DNA from: Bordetella parapertussis
Lineage (GTDB): Bacteria; Pseudomonadota; Gammaproteobacteria; Burkholderiales; SG8-39
Reading direction: 5' to 3'
Length of the DNA stretch: 60,849 nt
Assembly (NCBI GenBank): GCA_945861875.1
Contig: CAMAWC010000011.1
Coordinates: 1 to 60,849, forward strand
Made by a program: the position numbers and the translations under genes. Below, piece by piece: positions 14,829 through 23,412 of the stretch. How positions within the stretch are numbered: position 1 is the first letter of the stretch; every line of letters begins with the position of its first letter. The notes under the pieces were generated by a model. That model did not search any database, was not told the origin of the DNA, and saw only the letters and a program-made list of their open reading frames with translations.

Positions 14829-17159
14829 ATGACCCAGACCACATTGCGCCGCGAAGATGCGCGCCTGCTCACCGGCCGCGGCCACTACACCGCCGACACC
14901 AACCTGCCGGGGCAGTTGCATGCCGTGGTGCTGCGCTCGGACCGGCCGCACGCGACCATCGTATCGGTCGAAACCAAAGACGCACGCGCCATGCCCGGGG
15001 TGCATTGCATACTCACCGCCGCCGACCTCGATGCGGCCGGCTGGCATTCGATGCCCGGCGGCGTGCCCTTTGACGGCCTCGGCGGAATGAAACTGAAAAG
15101 GCCGTTCTGGCCGGCTCTGGCCGGGGGCCGCGTGCATTTTGTCGGCCAACCGCTGGCCATGGTGGTCGCCGACAGTGTGTCCCAGGCGCACGACGCCGCC
15201 GAGGCCATTGCCGTCGAATACGCGGACCTGCCCGTGGCGGTGGGCTTTGCCGCCGCCACCCGCGCCGGCGCGCCGCAACTGCACGCCGAGGCGCCGGGCA
15301 ATATCGCCTTTGAATACGAATCGGGCGACGCCGCCGCGGTCGAGGCGGCGTTCGCGCGCGCAACGCTGCGCACCAAGCTCACCTTCGAGAGCCAGCGCGT
15401 CATCGGTGCGCCGATGGAACCGCGCGCCTTTCTGGCCCAATGGAACGACGGGAAGGACGGCGGCTTTACCGTCCACACACCGAGCCAGGGCATCAACGGC
15501 ATGCGCATGCACATCGCGCAAGTCACCGGCCTGCCCGAGAGCGCAATCCGCGTCGTCACCGAAGACACCGGCGGCAGCTTCGGCTTGAGGAGCCACGTCT
15601 ACCCCGAACACATCGCCGCAATGCTCGCGGCCAAAATACTCAATCGCCCGGTCAAGTGGGTGGCGCTGCGATCGGAACTGTTCCTGTCGGAAAACCACGG
15701 CCGCGCCCTGTCGCTGACCGGCGAACTGGCGATGGATGCCGAGGGAAACTTCCTTGCCATCCGCTGGGACGACCGCGCCGACCTCGGCGCCTATGCCACG
15801 CCATTCGGCGCCATGATAGGCACGCGCAACATCAGCGTCACCATGGGCGGCGTCTATCGCGTGCCGGCGCTCTTCAGCCACTGCCTCGTCGCTTACAGCA
15901 ACGGCGCGCAGGTCTCTTCGTATCGCGGTGCCGGCCGTCCCGACATTGCCTGCGCCATCGAATTGCTGGTCGACAAGGCGGCGCACGAACACGGTTTTGA
16001 CCCGCTCGCCCTGCGTCGGCGCAACATGGTGCCGGCCGAAGCGATGCCCTACAAGACGGCCAACGGCACGCTCTACGACAGTGGCGAATTCGCCGCGGTC
16101 ATGGACAAGGCGCTGCAACTTGCCGACTGGGACGGCTTTGCCGCGCGCCGCACCGTATCGGAGAAAAAGGGGCTGATGCGCGGCATCGGCATCGCCACTT
16201 TCCTTGAGGCGAGCGGCGCCGGCTGGACGCCCAAGGACCAGGTCAGCGCCCGCTTTGACGACAAGGGTGACCTGCACGTCTATGCCGTGTCGCAGTCCAA
16301 CGGCCAGGGCCATGAGACGACCTTTGTGCGCATCGTCACCGATGTGCTGGGCCTCGCCGCGGCGGACGCCGCCCGCGTGCGCCTGCACGAGGGCGACCCC
16401 GACACCGCGCTGGTGGGCAACGGCACCGGCGGTTCGCGTTCGCTCTACGGCGCCGGCAGCGCGCTCAAGCTGCTGGGCGAAAAAATTATCGCCGTGGCCG
16501 CACCCCTTGCGGCAAGCGCAATGGGCGCCGCAAGTGTCGAATATCGCGACGGCGGCTTTCATGCCGCGGGCAAGCGCATCGGACTGCTTGATTTGGCACA
16601 GAGGCTGGCGAAAACTCTCGCGCCGGCCGGCGCCGGCGCGCATCCGATGAGTTGCGCCGCCGAAGGCACCTTTGGCGCAACCTTCCCCAACGGCTGCCAT
16701 ATCGCCGAGGTGGAAATAGACCCGCATACCGGCGTCACCGACGTACTCGCCTACACCACCGTGGACGATGTGGGCACGGCCATAGACCACAGCAGCATCG
16801 AGGGCCAAGTGCACGGCGGCGTGATGCAGGGCGTCGGACAGGTCCTGGGCGAAGAGGCGGTGTACGACCGCGAAACCGGCCAGCTGCTGTCGGCAAGTTT
16901 TCTCGACTACCCGATGCCGCGCGCCGACTGGATGCACGGCATACGCTGCGATGAGCACAACGTGCCGACCAAGACCAATGCGCTGGGCGCCAAGGGGGTC
17001 GGCGAATCGGGCACTTCCGGTTCCCTGCCAACTGTAATGAATGCCATCATGAATGCGGTACGCCCGCAGGGCGTGGCGCAGCTGGACATGCCGGTGACCC
17101 CGGACAAGTTGTGGCGCGCCCTCACGCTTGCCGCCGGCAGGCCGGCAAAAAGCGTTTGA
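14829..17159 (+). CDS. Xanthine dehydrogenase family molybdopterin-binding subunit (CoxL-like, form II)
   Basis: A 776-residue large subunit of a molybdenum hydroxylase. It opens with the family TLRREDARLLTGRGHYTAD and has the cofactor-contact segments GGSFGLRSHVYPEH and, at about residues 363-372, SSYRGAGRPD. That YRGAGR active-site loop marks form II CoxL-like proteins; true CO dehydrogenases have AYRCSFR. The conserved late GVGESGTSG, with the catalytic glutamate, is present. The ATG at 14829 is used because homology starts there. No medium FAD subunit or small iron-sulfur subunit lies nearby, so the partner subunits must be encoded elsewhere. The substrate is probably an aldehyde or heteroaromatic. 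Confidence 0.92.
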   Translation: MTQTTLRREDARLLTGRGHYTADTNLPGQLHAVVLRSDRPHATIVSVETKDARAMPGVHCILTAADLDAAGWHSMPGGVPFDGLGGMKLKRPFWPALAGGRVHFVGQPLAMVVADSVSQAHDAAEAIAVEYADLPVAVGFAAATRAGAPQLHAEAPGNIAFEYESGDAAAVEAAFARATLRTKLTFESQRVIGAPMEPRAFLAQWNDGKDGGFTVHTPSQGINGMRMHIAQVTGLPESAIRVVTEDTGGSFGLRSHVYPEHIAAMLAAKILNRPVKWVALRSELFLSENHGRALSLTGELAMDAEGNFLAIRWDDRADLGAYATPFGAMIGTRNISVTMGGVYRVPALFSHCLVAYSNGAQVSSYRGAGRPDIACAIELLVDKAAHEHGFDPLALRRRNMVPAEAMPYKTANGTLYDSGEFAAVMDKALQLADWDGFAARRTVSEKKGLMRGIGIATFLEASGAGWTPKDQVSARFDDKGDLHVYAVSQSNGQGHETTFVRIVTDVLGLAAADAARVRLHEGDPDTALVGNGTGGSRSLYGAGSALKLLGEKIIAVAAPLAASAMGAASVEYRDGGFHAAGKRIGLLDLAQRLAKTLAPAGAGAHPMSCAAEGTFGATFPNGCHIAEVEIDPHTGVTDVLAYTTVDDVGTAIDHSSIEGQVHGGVMQGVGQVLGEEAVYDRETGQLLSASFLDYPMPRADWMHGIRCDEHNVPTKTNALGAKGVGESGTSGSLPTVMNAIMNAVRPQGVAQLDMPVTPDKLWRALTLAAGRPAKSV

Positions 17160-17280
17160 CCGTGCCGGATGCGTTGCTGGTTTTACCGGGCCAGTCGACC
17201 GAAAGGAGCCTGCTGGCGCAGACTCCCGAGAGAGAGTGCTTCTGTTTGATATACCAACAAGCGTACGCCACCCAAATTTG

Positions 17281-19173
17281 ATGCGCGCGGGCGCCATCAT
17301 CGGCCGTACCGCAATTGCCGCCGCACAATGCCTGCGCGCGCTGGCGTTGGCGGCGTTGGTCGCCCTGCCGCCGTCCGGCATGGCCTCGACGCACGAGAAC
17401 GAAAACGCATTACTGCTCAACGACATCGCCCATGCCTTTCCCGCCGCGGCCAAGGCCTTTTATCTCGAAGATGTGACCGGGCGATTGCGCATCCAGGATA
17501 TCGCCAACCCCGCCATGCGCAGCCGGTTTCGCGCCACCGAAACGCTTGCGGCGGCACCCAATTTCGGCTTTTCGCGCTCGGCCTACTGGATCGCCCTGCC
17601 GATTTCCCTCGCCGCCGACTGCCCGCCACGCTGGCTGCTTGAGGTCGGCTTCCCGTCGCCTGACCGCGTCGACGTGTTCACACCGCGGCCCGATGGCAAT
17701 TATTCCGAGCAAACTGCGGGCGACCTGCAGCCGTTTGCCTCGCGCCTCTACGAACACCGCAACCTGGTGTTCCCTATCATGCTCACCCCGGGGGCGACGC
17801 AGACGGTCTACCTGAGGGTGGTCTCTTCGGGCAGCCTGACCCTGCCGCTGACACTGTGGCAGCCCGAGACGCTGCAGGCGCGCGACCAGAAGTGCTACGT
17901 GCTGCTGGGCCTGTATTACGGCGCCCTGCTGGCACTGCTCGTTTACAACCTGCTGCTCTACAGCGCGCTGCGTGACCGCATCGTCCTGGTCTATGCCGCT
18001 TTTGTCGCCGCACTGGCCACCGGCATGGTTTCGCTCAACGGCCTGGGCAACCAGTTCCTATGGCCCGACTGGCCGGCCTGGGGCAACGTCGCCTTCCTAT
18101 CGGGCATGGCCGCCGCCGGGTTGTTTGGCGCGCAATTCGTGCGCATGTTCCTCGACACGCGGCGCGACCATCCGGGCATCGACCGCGTGCTGCTCGCACT
18201 GGGGGGCATTTTCGCGGTCGCCGCGCTCGCCCCGCTGCTGCTTGACTACCAGTTTGCCGCGATACTCACCTGCGTCAACGGCCTGTTGTTCTCGATCATC
18301 ACTATTGGTGCCGGCATTTACTGCCGCGTAAAACGCGACGCGAGCGGGCAGCAGGCCGGCTCGGGCTACTTTCTCCTCGCCTGGTCGATGCTGCTGGCCG
18401 GCAGCGCCCTGTTTGCGCTGCGCAGCCTCGGCTGGATCGCGACCACCGACTTCACCCTTCACGCCATGCAGGCGGGCTCGGCGGTGGAAATGCTGCTGCT
18501 CTCGGCCGCCATGGCGGCGCGCATCCAGGCGATGCGCCGCGAAGCGCTCAAAGCCGAGCATGCGCTGGTCGAATCCCTCCGCCAGAGCGAGCAAGGGCTC
18601 GAAGAGCGCGTCAGTGAACGCACGCGCGAACTGGCAAAGATGAACGCTGAATTGCGCTCCAAGGAGTCCGCGCTTGAATACATGGCCAGGCACGACCCGC
18701 TCACCGGGCTGCCCAACCGTTCGCTGCTCGATGACCGCCTCGACCAGGCGCTGGCGCGGGCGACACGAAGCGGGCGCAACATAGCCTTCATGGTCGCCGA
18801 CCTCGACCGCTTCAAAACCGTCAATGACAATTTCGGCCATCCGGTGGGAGACCAGATGCTCCGGGCGATCTCGGACAGGCTTTCCGACTGCCTGCGCGGC
18901 GCCGATACCCTGGCGCGCCTGGGTGGCGACGAATTCGTCGTCATACTGGAGGAAATTCAGGATCTCGCCGACGCCACCCGCGTTGCCGATAAATTGATCA
19001 CGGCGGCCTGCCGCACGGTGGAACTGCCGCAGGGCCACCTGCAGGTCGGCCTGTCACTTGGCATCGCCTACTTTCCGCTCCACGCCAACGACGCGAAATC
19101 GCTCATCAGGCTCGCCGATGACGCGATGTATGCGGCCAAGGCGGCCGGCGGCAACTGCTGGCGCAGCGCCTGA
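17281..19173 (+). CDS. 7TMR-DISM diguanylate cyclase
   Basis: The 630-residue protein has an N-terminal signal or anchor (ALALAALVALPPSGMAS), a periplasmic 7TMR-DISMED2-type beta domain (about 55-195), a seven-helix DISM membrane domain (about 205-400), a coiled coil (about 410-455) and a GGDEF domain. The active site GGDEF is at 548-552 and is intact; RGAD at 539-542, five residues upstream, is a canonical product-inhibition site. It should make cyclic di-GMP in response to a carbohydrate-like or other periplasmic ligand and be feedback-limited. The ATG at 17281 is chosen because the longer frame overlaps the preceding gene. Confidence 0.93.
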   Translation: MRAGAIIGRTAIAAAQCLRALALAALVALPPSGMASTHENENALLLNDIAHAFPAAAKAFYLEDVTGRLRIQDIANPAMRSRFRATETLAAAPNFGFSRSAYWIALPISLAADCPPRWLLEVGFPSPDRVDVFTPRPDGNYSEQTAGDLQPFASRLYEHRNLVFPIMLTPGATQTVYLRVVSSGSLTLPLTLWQPETLQARDQKCYVLLGLYYGALLALLVYNLLLYSALRDRIVLVYAAFVAALATGMVSLNGLGNQFLWPDWPAWGNVAFLSGMAAAGLFGAQFVRMFLDTRRDHPGIDRVLLALGGIFAVAALAPLLLDYQFAAILTCVNGLLFSIITIGAGIYCRVKRDASGQQAGSGYFLLAWSMLLAGSALFALRSLGWIATTDFTLHAMQAGSAVEMLLLSAAMAARIQAMRREALKAEHALVESLRQSEQGLEERVSERTRELAKMNAELRSKESALEYMARHDPLTGLPNRSLLDDRLDQALARATRSGRNIAFMVADLDRFKTVNDNFGHPVGDQMLRAISDRLSDCLRGADTLARLGGDEFVVILEEIQDLADATRVADKLITAACRTVELPQGHLQVGLSLGIAYFPLHANDAKSLIRLADDAMYAAKAAGGNCWRSA

Positions 19174-19265
19174 GCGCCTGCCGGAGGCGCGGTCGCATTG
19201 ATTTATAATCGGCGCCGCCCGGCCATCCGACCGGCGCAATTCACACCACGCAAAGGACACCGTTC

Positions 19266-20021
19266 ATGAATTCACCCAGCAGAATCGCCATCGTCACCGG
19301 TGCAGGCACCGGCGTCGGCAAGGCCGCGGCACTTGCCCTCCTCAATGGCGGCTGGACTGTCGTGCTCGCCGGGCGCCGCCCAGAACCGCTTGACGAAGTG
19401 GCCAAGGCCTCCGGCGCCGGCGCGCGCGCGCTGGCCGTGCCGACCAACGTCGCCGACCCGGCCTCGGTCAAAGCCCTGTTCGCCACGGCCGGGGAAAAAT
19501 TCGGCCGCGTCGACCTGCTGTTCAACAACGCCGGGGTCAACGCCCCGGGCATCCCGCTCGAGGACCTGACCATCGAACAATGGAAGAACGTCGTCGACAT
19601 CAACCTGTCGGGCATGTTCTATTGCATCCAGGAAGCCTTTCGCACGATGAAGGCGCAGGAACCGCGCGGCGGACGCATCATCAACAACGGTTCGATATCG
19701 GCGCACGCGCCGCGCCCCAATTCGATCGCCTACACCGCGACCAAGCACGCCGTCACCGGCCTGACCAAGACCGCGGCCCTGGACGGGCGCAAGTACGACA
19801 TCGCCGTCGGCCAGATCGACATCGGCAACGCCGCCACCGAAATGGCCGCGCGCATGGCCAAGGGCGTGCCCCAGGCCGACGGTGAAATCCGCGCCGAGCC
19901 GCTGATGGACGTCAACCACGTCGGCGAGGCGGTGCTGCACATGGCCAACCTGCCGGCGGCGACCAATGTGCAGTTCATGACTATCATGGCGACCAAGATG
20001 CCCTTCGTCGGTCGGGGTTAA
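19266..20021 (+). CDS. SDR family oxidoreductase
   Basis: A 251-residue classical short-chain dehydrogenase. The cofactor loop is TGAGTGVG (residues 11-18), the NNAG motif is present, and the catalytic Ser, Tyr and Lys lie in [11 protein letters not shown] and YTATK. The GRRPE sequence after the second strand suggests NADP preference. AAAGGA precedes the ATG. It stands alone between the cyclase and a GIY-YIG gene, so the context does not indicate a substrate. Confidence 0.92.
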   Translation: MNSPSRIAIVTGAGTGVGKAAALALLNGGWTVVLAGRRPEPLDEVAKASGAGARALAVPTNVADPASVKALFATAGEKFGRVDLLFNNAGVNAPGIPLEDLTIEQWKNVVDINLSGMFYCIQEAFRTMKAQEPRGGRIINNGSISAHAPRPNSIAYTATKHAVTGLTKTAALDGRKYDIAVGQIDIGNAATEMAARMAKGVPQADGEIRAEPLMDVNHVGEAVLHMANLPAATNVQFMTIMATKMPFVGRG

Positions 20022-20048
20022 CGCAAAATCGCCGCCAAGCCCTGGTTC

Positions 20049-20294
20049 ATGTACCTGATTGAATGCCGTGACGGCAGCATCTATACCGGCATCGCGGTGG
20101 ATGTTGCCGCGCGCTATGCCGCGCACCTCAAGGGCAAAGGCGCGCGCTATACCCGCTCGCATCCGCCGCGATGCCTGCTGGCGGTGCTCGAATATCCAGA
20201 CCGCTCCAGCGCATCGGTCGCCGAGCATGAAGTCAAACAACTGACACCCGCCGAAAAGCGCGACTATGCGCAGTACATCGCGCTGGCGGGCTGA
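20049..20294 (+). CDS. GIY-YIG nuclease superfamily protein
   Basis: A small protein (81 residues from this ATG) of the UPF0213/GIY-YIG type: MYLIECRDGSIYTGIAVDVAARYAAH carries the paired tyrosines and arginine, and VAEHEVKQLTPAEKRDY holds the glutamate helix. The family consensus begins a few residues earlier (WY-VYLL); here AKPWF precedes the ATG in frame but no usual start codon exists before the SDR stop, so the native start may be non-canonical. Stand-alone members of this family have no well-established role. Confidence 0.85.
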   Translation: MYLIECRDGSIYTGIAVDVAARYAAHLKGKGARYTRSHPPRCLLAVLEYPDRSSASVAEHEVKQLTPAEKRDYAQYIALAG

Positions 20295-20390
20295 CCCTTC
20301 GCTTCGTTTTGCCCAAGATCCCCCCACCCAATCTACTAACCCAACTACTAACCCAGCGCCGCTTCGCGCGGCATCCCTGAAAGGAATCCC

Positions 20391-20732
20391 ATGTCCACCA
20401 CCACCACCGCCAGCGGCCTTATCTACGAAGAAATCGTCGTCGGCAGCGGCGCCGAAGCCGCCGCCGGCCAGCAGGTCAGTGTGCATTACACCGGTTGGCT
20501 CACCGACGGCACCAAGTTCGACTCGAGCAAGGACCGCAACGACCCCTTCGAATTCCACCTCGGCCGCGGCCAGGTCATCGCCGGCTGGGACGAGGGCGTG
20601 CAGGGCATGAAAGTCGGCGGCTCGCGCAAGCTGACCATTCCGCCGGCGCTCGGTTACGGCGCGCGCGGCGCCGGCGGCGTCATTCCGCCGAATGCGACCC
20701 TGGTGTTTGAGGTGGAGTTGCTGGCGGTCTGA
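20391..20732 (+). CDS. FKBP-type peptidyl-prolyl cis-trans isomerase
   Basis: A 113-residue single-domain FKBP. The conserved segments are [58 protein letters not shown] and [16 protein letters not shown], so all active-site aromatic residues are present. No signal peptide, hence cytoplasmic. AAAGGA lies upstream of the ATG. The gene is followed by a palindrome that may serve as its terminator. Confidence 0.96.
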   Translation: MSTTTTASGLIYEEIVVGSGAEAAAGQQVSVHYTGWLTDGTKFDSSKDRNDPFEFHLGRGQVIAGWDEGVQGMKVGGSRKLTIPPALGYGARGAGGVIPPNATLVFEVELLAV

Positions 20733-20747
20733 TCTGGTTATGGCATA

Positions 20748-20782
20748 GGCTGGAAATGCCCGACTGGCGCGGCTTTCCAGCC
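20748..20782. repeat. 35-bp interspersed palindrome, copy 2
   Basis: GGCTGGAAA pairs with TTTCCAGCC around CCCGACTGGCGCGG, the same element as at 3764. It lies 16 bp downstream of the FKBP stop codon. Confidence 0.75.
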
Positions 20783-20803
20783 ATTGGCTTATCCCGGCAA
20801 GCC

Positions 20804-21494
20804 GCCGTCATTCCCGCGAAAACGAGACTCGCGAAGCGAGGTGAAGTTTCGAGGAACGGCCAAGCGGGAATCCATGGGGTTGCTTTGTCGCTGCGCGGGC
20901 TTTGTCTTTCTGTTTAGTTGAGTGGTTTCACTCCCCTGCGGGGAGCGAGTCACTTTCTTTTGCTTGTGCAAAATAAAGTAACCAAAGAAAACACACCCCC
21001 GACGCCGCCGCCTTCGGCGGTTCCCTCCGGTGCTCGGCAAAGCGGGCCGGCGCATAAACTCGGCCCGCAAAAGCCGCGGGCCTCAAACATATGCGCCGGA
21101 CTGCCCCCGCTTCGCCTGCGCTCCTCGGCGGCGCCGCAGGGGCCCCGAAGTCAAAAGCAAAAAACGTCGCATGCAAAGTTTGGCTTTTGACTTTCAACTC
21201 CCGTAGGGGACGCCGAGAAGCGCAGCGCCGATGGGAGCTGTCCGGGACCTATGTCTGAGGCCCACGTCCTTTGTGGGCCGAGTTTAGGTCCCGGCCCATT
21301 GGCGCGAGCATCGCAGGGCAGTCGCGCAGCGACCGTCACCTCCGGGTCGCCTTTTCTTGGTTCCTTCTTTTGGCGAAGCAAAAGAAGGGACTCGCTCCCC
21401 GCAGGGGAGTGAAACCACCAAGCTAAATAGAAAGGCTATGCCCGCGCAGCGACAAAGCAACCCCATGGATTCCCGCTTCCGCGGGAATGACGGC
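20804..21494. mobile_element. MITE-like element with long inverted arms, no ORF
   Basis: About 690 bp bounded by GCCGTCATTCCCGCG at the left and its inverse CGCGGGAATGACGGC at the right. The arms pair over about 140 bases: both contain GGTTGCTTTGTCGCTGCGCG, GTGGTTTCACTCCCCTGCGG and CTTTTGCTT in mirrored order, and the left arm has about 45 extra bases near its end. The centre (about 20993-21350) is GC-rich and has its own hairpin, with AGTCAAAAGC facing GCTTTTGACT near 21150-21195. No transposase or convincing ORF is present and no target duplication was confirmed, so it is called only MITE-like. Confidence 0.65.
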
Positions 21495-21539
21495 AGCGGC
21501 AGCGGCCGCGACCGCAGGCATGGCGGATCGAGGCCAGAT

Positions 21540-21574
21540 GGCTGGAAACCCGCTACCAGAGCGGCTCTCCAGCC
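21540..21574. repeat. 35-bp interspersed palindrome, copy 3
   Basis: GGCTGGAAA faces TCTCCAGCC around CCCGCTACCAGAGCGG; one arm base differs from the other copies. It lies nine bases after the acyl-CoA synthetase stop codon (minus strand). Confidence 0.7.
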
Positions 21575-21582
21575 ATCACCCA

Positions 21583-23256
21583 TCACACCCCCGGTAACTT
21601 GTAGGCCTTGAAATCCTGCCGCAACTTGGTCTTCAGCAACTTCCCCGTCGCGGTGTGCGGCAATTGCTCGACAAACACTACGTCATCGGGCATCCACCAT
21701 TTGGCGATCTTGCCTTCGTAGAACTTGAGCAGTTCTTCACGTGTCACCGATGCACCGGGCTTTTTCACCACCACCACCAGCGGCCGCTCGTCCCACTTCG
21801 GGTGGACTATGCCGATAACCGCGGCCTCGGCCACCGCCGGGTGGGCGACGGCGATGTTCTCCAGGTCGATGGAGCTGATCCATTCACCACCGGACTTGAT
21901 CACGTCCTTGGAACGGTCGGTGATCTGCATGTAGCCATCGGCGTCGATGGTGGCCACATCGCCGGTGGGAAACCAGCGCTGGCCGTGCTCGTCGGTGCAC
22001 AGCGGGTCGCCGCCCTCGTCCTTGAAATAGCTTCTGCACACCCACGGGCCGCGCACCAGCAGGTCGCCGAAGGCCTGCCCGTCCCAGGGCAGCTCCTTGC
22101 CGTCGGCATCGGTGATTTTCATGTCGACACCGTAGATGGCGCGGCCGGCGCGCACCTGCACCGCGTGTCGCGCCCCGGCGTCCATGGTCAGGTGCTTGGC
22201 CTTGAAGGTGGTCACCGTACCAAGCGGGCTCATTTCGGTCATGCCCCAGGCGTGCAGCACCTCGACGCCGTATTCGTCCTGGAAGGTGTTGATCATCGCC
22301 GGCGGGCAGGCCGAGCCGCCGATGACCACGCGCTTCAGGCTGGAGAACTTCAGCCCGCCCTGCTTCATGTGCGTCAGCAGGTTCAGCCACACCGTCGGCA
22401 CGCCGGCGCTGAAGGTGACCTTTTCCGCCTCGAACAACTCGTACAGGCTCTTGCCATCGAGCGCGGCACCGGGCATCACCAGTTTGGCGCCCACCGAAGT
22501 GCAGGCGTAGGGCGTGCCCCAGGCGTTGACATGGAACATCGGCACCACCGGCAGCACCACATCGCGCGCCGAAAAATTGAGTGAATCGGGCCGCGCCGCA
22601 CCGTAGGCGTGCAACACCGTCGAGCGATGCGAATAGAGCACGCCCTTGGGGTTGCCGGTGGTGCCCGAGGTGTAGCACAACGAAGAGGCGAGGCGCTCGT
22701 CGAACACCGGCCAGTCATAGGCGTCGCCCTGCGCCGCGAGCAGCTCTTCATAACAGAGCAGCTTGGGCAGATTCTGCTGGGCCACGGCCGGCATATGCGC
22801 CCGATCGGTCAGCGCCACCCAGCCCCTGACACCGGGGCAGACGGGCGCAAGCTTTTCCACCAACGGAACAAACGTCAGGTCGAAAAATACGTAGCGGTCC
22901 TCGGCGTGGTTGATGATGTAGGCGAGTTGCTCCGGGAACAGCCGCGGGTTGACGGTGTGGCAGACCGCGCCCATGCCCGACACGGCGTAATAGGTCTCGA
23001 CATGGCGGTAGCCGTTCCAGGCCAGCGTGCCGATGCGATCTGACTGCGCGACACCGAGCGCCGTCAGCGCGTTGGCAAGGCGTTTGGCGCGGCGGTGGAT
23101 TTCGCGGTAAGTGGTACGGTGGAACGTGCCCCCGCCACTCTTGTCCGGTCCTTCCACCGTGCGCGACACGATCTCGCCGTCGCCGTGGTGCCGATCAGCG
23201 TGCTCGATGAGCGACGAGATCAGCAACGGCATGTCCATCATCAGCCCCTGCAGCAT
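21583..23256 (-). CDS. Acyl-CoA synthetase (AMP-binding, medium/long-chain type)
   Basis: A 557-residue ANL-superfamily enzyme that activates a carboxylic acid to its CoA thioester through an acyl-adenylate. The phosphate loop is [12 protein letters not shown] near residue 190, the A5 motif is [12 protein letters not shown], the A7 motif is [10 protein letters not shown] and the hinge region is [17 protein letters not shown]; the C-terminal lysine lies in [12 protein letters not shown]. The ATG at 23256 is chosen over one at 23274 because GGAGG stands five bases upstream. It is divergent from the beta-oxidation genes across a 156-bp gap and fits the first step of that pathway. Chain length is not readable. 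Confidence 0.94.
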   Translation of the reverse strand: MLQGLMMDMPLLISSLIEHADRHHGDGEIVSRTVEGPDKSGGGTFHRTTYREIHRRAKRLANALTALGVAQSDRIGTLAWNGYRHVETYYAVSGMGAVCHTVNPRLFPEQLAYIINHAEDRYVFFDLTFVPLVEKLAPVCPGVRGWVALTDRAHMPAVAQQNLPKLLCYEELLAAQGDAYDWPVFDERLASSLCYTSGTTGNPKGVLYSHRSTVLHAYGAARPDSLNFSARDVVLPVVPMFHVNAWGTPYACTSVGAKLVMPGAALDGKSLYELFEAEKVTFSAGVPTVWLNLLTHMKQGGLKFSSLKRVVIGGSACPPAMINTFQDEYGVEVLHAWGMTEMSPLGTVTTFKAKHLTMDAGARHAVQVRAGRAIYGVDMKITDADGKELPWDGQAFGDLLVRGPWVCRSYFKDEGGDPLCTDEHGQRWFPTGDVATIDADGYMQITDRSKDVIKSGGEWISSIDLENIAVAHPAVAEAAVIGIVHPKWDERPLVVVVKKPGASVTREELLKFYEGKIAKWWMPDDVVFVEQLPHTATGKLLKTKLRQDFKAYKLPGV

Positions 23257-23412
23257 GCTTTCCTCCGGTTGCATTTCTGCGGGCCAAATTAACCCGCCAA
23301 TCCGGGGGTGTCAACACGCGCGGGCACCGCGCCGGTGAAGCGGCGTAAGTGGGATAATTGCAGCGACATTGACACGCAGCAGGCTGCGCAAGCGCGTCCC
23401 GGAGAAACCACC

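Noticed and set aside
14829-17159. Carbon monoxide dehydrogenase (form I CoxL)
   Set aside because: The active-site loop reads SSYRGAGR, not AYRCSFR, so CO oxidation is not supported.
14754-17453. 899-codon open frame on the minus strand opposite the molybdenum hydroxylase gene
   Set aside because: It has no recognisable domain, mirrors a firm CoxL-like gene, and is a GC-rich antisense shadow.
19272-20558. 428-codon minus-strand frame across the SDR and GIY-YIG genes
   Set aside because: It is antisense to three recognisable genes and has no family signature.
20933-21197. Small open frames inside the inverted-arm element
   Set aside because: They exist in several frames over repeats, have no ribosome sites and match no family.
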